Assembly: GCA_019247605.1 (NCBI GenBank) | Contig: JAFBAS010000078.1 | Span: forward strand, 1 to 64,000 | Source: Hyphomicrobiales bacterium | GTDB lineage: Bacteria; Pseudomonadota; Alphaproteobacteria; Rhizobiales; Beijerinckiaceae | Direction: 5' to 3' | DNA: 64,000 nt | Part shown: positions 62,136 to 64,000 of the stretch, piece by piece | Position numbering within the stretch: the stretch's first letter is position 1 | How the letters are laid out: the number at the start of each line of letters is the position of its first letter | Notes under the pieces: model-generated | The model's database searches: none | What the model was told of the DNA's origin: nothing | Seen by the model: the letters and a program-made list of their open reading frames with translations, nothing else | Position numbers and translations under genes: made by a program

Positions 62136-63061
62136 TCGAAGCCGCGATGATTTGGAATGAGCCCAACAACAAATCCCATTGGGATCCCGAGATCGATCCG
62201 GATTGGAAGCTCTTCGCGGAGATGGCGATTTGCGCGGCCGACGCGATCGCGGCGGAGAACGCAGCCATTCCAAGAGTGCTCGGCGGTCTTTCACCCATCG
62301 ATGCGCAGTTCGTGCGGAATATGCAAGGTCGCGGCGTGCTCGATCATGTGGACGCCGTCGCGGTGCACGGCTTTCCGCTCGACTGGAACCTCTGGCAGAT
62401 CGACGAATGGCCAGCGAGACTCGACGAGATCCGGGCGGTCACGGACCTTCCGGTCTGGGTGAGCGAGGTCGGTGTCTCGAGCTTTGGTGCCGACGAGGTG
62501 CAGCTTTGGGGACTGCAGAGGACGGCGGAGCTTCTCATGGGCCGTTCGCCGCGGATCCACTGGTATAGCCTTTACGATCTCCCAAGGACCTGGCAGGCGA
62601 CAACGCGCCACCGAGAGGCCGAGGGTTCCTCCTATTATCGTCATTTTGCCATGGGCTTGCTGCGGGACGACGGCACGCCCAAACCCGCGCTCGAACGCTT
62701 TCCGGATTTCACGCCGCAGATCGGGCTGTGCCAGTGGTTTCATTTCGAGGACCACCGCCTTGACGACGCCGTTGCTCTGATGAAGCGGCTCGGTGTCACC
62801 TATTTGCGCACTGGCCTTTCATGGGCCGACAGTTATCGCCCCAATGCACTCGCCTGGTTCGATCGCCAAATGCAGGCCCTCGCCGATTTCAATGTGACGG
62901 TGACATTCTGCTTCACCCCCGAACATCGAGGTATCGCGCCCCACCACACGAGCGCCCCGCTCGACAAGCAGGAGTTCGCCGATTTTTGTGCCGCCATGAT
63001 GAAGCGCTACGCGCCGGCGCCGAAGCGCGTCGTCGCGCCAGCGCTTTCAATGGCGACCTGA
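62132..63061 (+). CDS. glycosidase-like TIM-barrel protein with reordered halves
   Basis: A 309-residue protein resembling glycoside hydrolases of the beta-xylosidase-like (GH39/GH5-type) fold. It begins at the acid/base strand: AAMIWNEPNNKSHWDPE, followed by HVDAVAVHGFPLDW and the nucleophile-like Glu in LPVWVSEVGVSSFG, normally strands 4 to 8. Only then come segments that usually form strands 1 to 3: LMKRLGVTYLRTGLSWADSY, NVTVTFCFTPEHRG and EFADFCAAMMKRYAP, which in ordinary barrels immediately precede the NEP strand. So the order is circularly permuted, or it is the join of two half-barrels. The start ATG overlaps the methyltransferase stop. Role: trimming or transferring sugar on the product, inferred. 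Confidence 0.68.
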   Translation: MIEAAMIWNEPNNKSHWDPEIDPDWKLFAEMAICAADAIAAENAAIPRVLGGLSPIDAQFVRNMQGRGVLDHVDAVAVHGFPLDWNLWQIDEWPARLDEIRAVTDLPVWVSEVGVSSFGADEVQLWGLQRTAELLMGRSPRIHWYSLYDLPRTWQATTRHREAEGSSYYRHFAMGLLRDDGTPKPALERFPDFTPQIGLCQWFHFEDHRLDDAVALMKRLGVTYLRTGLSWADSYRPNALAWFDRQMQALADFNVTVTFCFTPEHRGIAPHHTSAPLDKQEFADFCAAMMKRYAPAPKRVVAPALSMAT

Positions 63062-63076
63062 CGAGGATGCCGGTTC

Positions 63077-63931
63077 GTGTCGGCGCCTTCGTCCAGCAAG
63101 GCTTATCCGGGGCACCCCAGGCTTGGTCTGTCCGAAGCGCTGGGTTTGAGCGGTCGGGGCTCCTCCGAGGCGATGATCGTCGTCGCCCATCCCGACGATG
63201 AGACCATCGGAATCGGCGGGCATTTGGCGGAGCTGATATGCCCGCTTGTCGTGCACGCGACCGATGGCGCGCCCCGCGATATGGCGGACGCACACCGTCA
63301 CGGCTTCTCGACCCGAGAAGAATATGCGCGCGCCCGCAGAGGCGAGCTCGAGGCGGCGATGCGGGAGGTCGGCCTTTCCGCCGATGTTCTCGTCGAGCTC
63401 GGTTTGGTGGACCAGGAAGCCGCGCGACATTTGCCGGAGCTCGTCCACAAGCTCACCGCGCTTTTTTGGACGAGGAAAACGCGCCTTATTTTCACCCACG
63501 CTTATGAAGGCGGGCATCCCGATCATGATGCGGTGGTCTTCGCGGTGAATGCGGCGCTTCACCTCATCGAGCGGCGGGGCGGAAAACCGGCGATTGTGAT
63601 CGAGATGCCGCTCTACCGCCCCGGAGCAGAAGGAATGATTACTCAGAGCTTCGCCCCATCCCCTCACATGCCGGAAATCGTCTTGCCTCTTCTTCCCGCA
63701 AGGCGTCGGGAGAAGCAGCGCATGCTCGCGTGCTTTCGCACCCAGCAACAGACCTTGGCTCCCTTCCGGATCGATGCCGAGCGCTTTCGCCGCGCGCCCG
63801 CCTATGACTTCGCAAAGCTCCCCGTCAGGGTGCCGCTCTATGAGAGTTTTTCCTGGGGAGTTAAGGCGTCCGAATGGAAGACGCTCGCTCGAGCTGCCCT
63901 TGCCGAGCTCGACCTCGCACCATGTCCCTGA
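63077..63931 (+). CDS. PIG-L family deacetylase
   Basis: A 284-residue zinc-dependent deacetylase. The metal site AHPDDETIGIGGHLAEL and the distal GGHPDHDAVVFAV (HPDH) are intact. The family removes N-acetyl from GlcNAc on lipids, antibiotics or, as MshB, from GlcNAc-inositol. GTG 63077 is used as start; about 33 Ser/Gly-rich residues precede the core, and an internal ATG near 63173 would start right at the core. Together with inositol-phosphate synthase and glycosyltransferases in the same operon it suggests production of a free-amine glycoside. It overlaps the next gene by 10 nt. Confidence 0.86.
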   Translation: MSAPSSSKAYPGHPRLGLSEALGLSGRGSSEAMIVVAHPDDETIGIGGHLAELICPLVVHATDGAPRDMADAHRHGFSTREEYARARRGELEAAMREVGLSADVLVELGLVDQEAARHLPELVHKLTALFWTRKTRLIFTHAYEGGHPDHDAVVFAVNAALHLIERRGGKPAIVIEMPLYRPGAEGMITQSFAPSPHMPEIVLPLLPARRREKQRMLACFRTQQQTLAPFRIDAERFRRAPAYDFAKLPVRVPLYESFSWGVKASEWKTLARAALAELDLAPCP

Positions 63932-64000
63932 CGGTCGTCAACGTGGCCTACCCCTTCGCCGCGGTCGGGCCGGACGCGGCCGGCGGTGCAGAGCAGGTGC
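63922..64000 (+). CDS. glycosyltransferase, N-terminal fragment cut by window edge
   Basis: ATG 63922 opens a frame that runs off the window after 26 codons: MSLTVVNVAYPFAAVGPDAA, then GGAEQV. The GGAEQ(V) loop after the first strand is the hallmark of GT4-type glycosyltransferases. It overlaps the PIG-L stop by 10 nt, so the operon continues to the right. Confidence 0.68.
   Translation, partial: MSLTVVNVAYPFAAVGPDAAGGAEQV

Noticed and set aside
1-64000. Mobile elements, tRNA/rRNA genes or phage remains
   Set aside because: I saw no transposase or integrase, no terminal inverted repeats with target duplications, and no tRNA-like cloverleaf in the gaps read by eye; a covariance search could still find a missed RNA.

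Overview
The window is GC-rich and gene-dense. Its protein families point to an alphaproteobacterium of the Hyphomicrobiales (Rhizobiales): HWE-type histidine kinases, small DUF3309, CsbD, DUF1236, DUF6894 and PRC-barrel proteins, paired Liv transport operons, and a rhizobacterial B12-radical-SAM/methyltransferase sugar cluster. The genus cannot be named from sequence reading alone. I see no tRNA, rRNA, IS element, phage or CRISPR array.

Region 1 (1-11.5 kb) holds two complete, converging branched-chain amino acid-type ABC operons. The plus-strand one is preceded by an F420/flavin-dependent oxidoreductase gene. A small secreted DUF5666-like protein lies between the two operons. Region 2 (11.8-25.6 kb) is mixed housekeeping and accessory DNA: a very large Pro/Ala-rich SPOR-domain membrane protein, a candidate 90-nt small RNA, an orphan phosphopantetheinyl transferase, a PilZ protein, two c-type cytochromes, an epoxide hydrolase, a ClpS adaptor, and a divergent acyl-CoA synthetase/aminotransferase pair.

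Region 3 (25.6-49 kb) looks like a general-stress-response island. Ten perfect copies of the alphaproteobacterial EcfG-type promoter (GGAAC-N16/17-CGTT) lie in correct orientation upstream of genes, and several one-mismatch copies accompany them. They precede a His/Gly-rich secreted protein, CsbD, a 48-aa membrane protein, DNA topoisomerase IB, an HWE hybrid kinase, a 2103-residue kinase with eleven HAMP repeats, a DUF4142 protein, a DUF1236 protein and an ABC membrane half. Weaker copies precede DUF3309, both PRC-barrel genes and the sugar operon. The region also has a 5'-truncated cytochrome c remnant and a DUF6894 gene that appears to start at ATT.

Region 4 (49.2 kb to the right edge) is one tightly overlapping plus-strand operon of at least seventeen genes for an undescribed sugar or inositol-containing product: two NDP-sugar epimerases, a B12-dependent radical SAM enzyme, a GT4 glycosyltransferase, four CgeB-like glycosyltransferases, two tiny coupled ORFs, inositol-3-phosphate synthase, a histidine phosphatase, a sugar nucleotidyltransferase, a methyltransferase, a glycosidase-like protein with reordered barrel halves, a PIG-L deacetylase and the start of another glycosyltransferase. 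The combination of inositol-phosphate synthase, glycosyltransferase, phosphatase and PIG-L deacetylase follows the logic of glucosaminyl-inositol (mycothiol-type) synthesis. The operon continues beyond the window.
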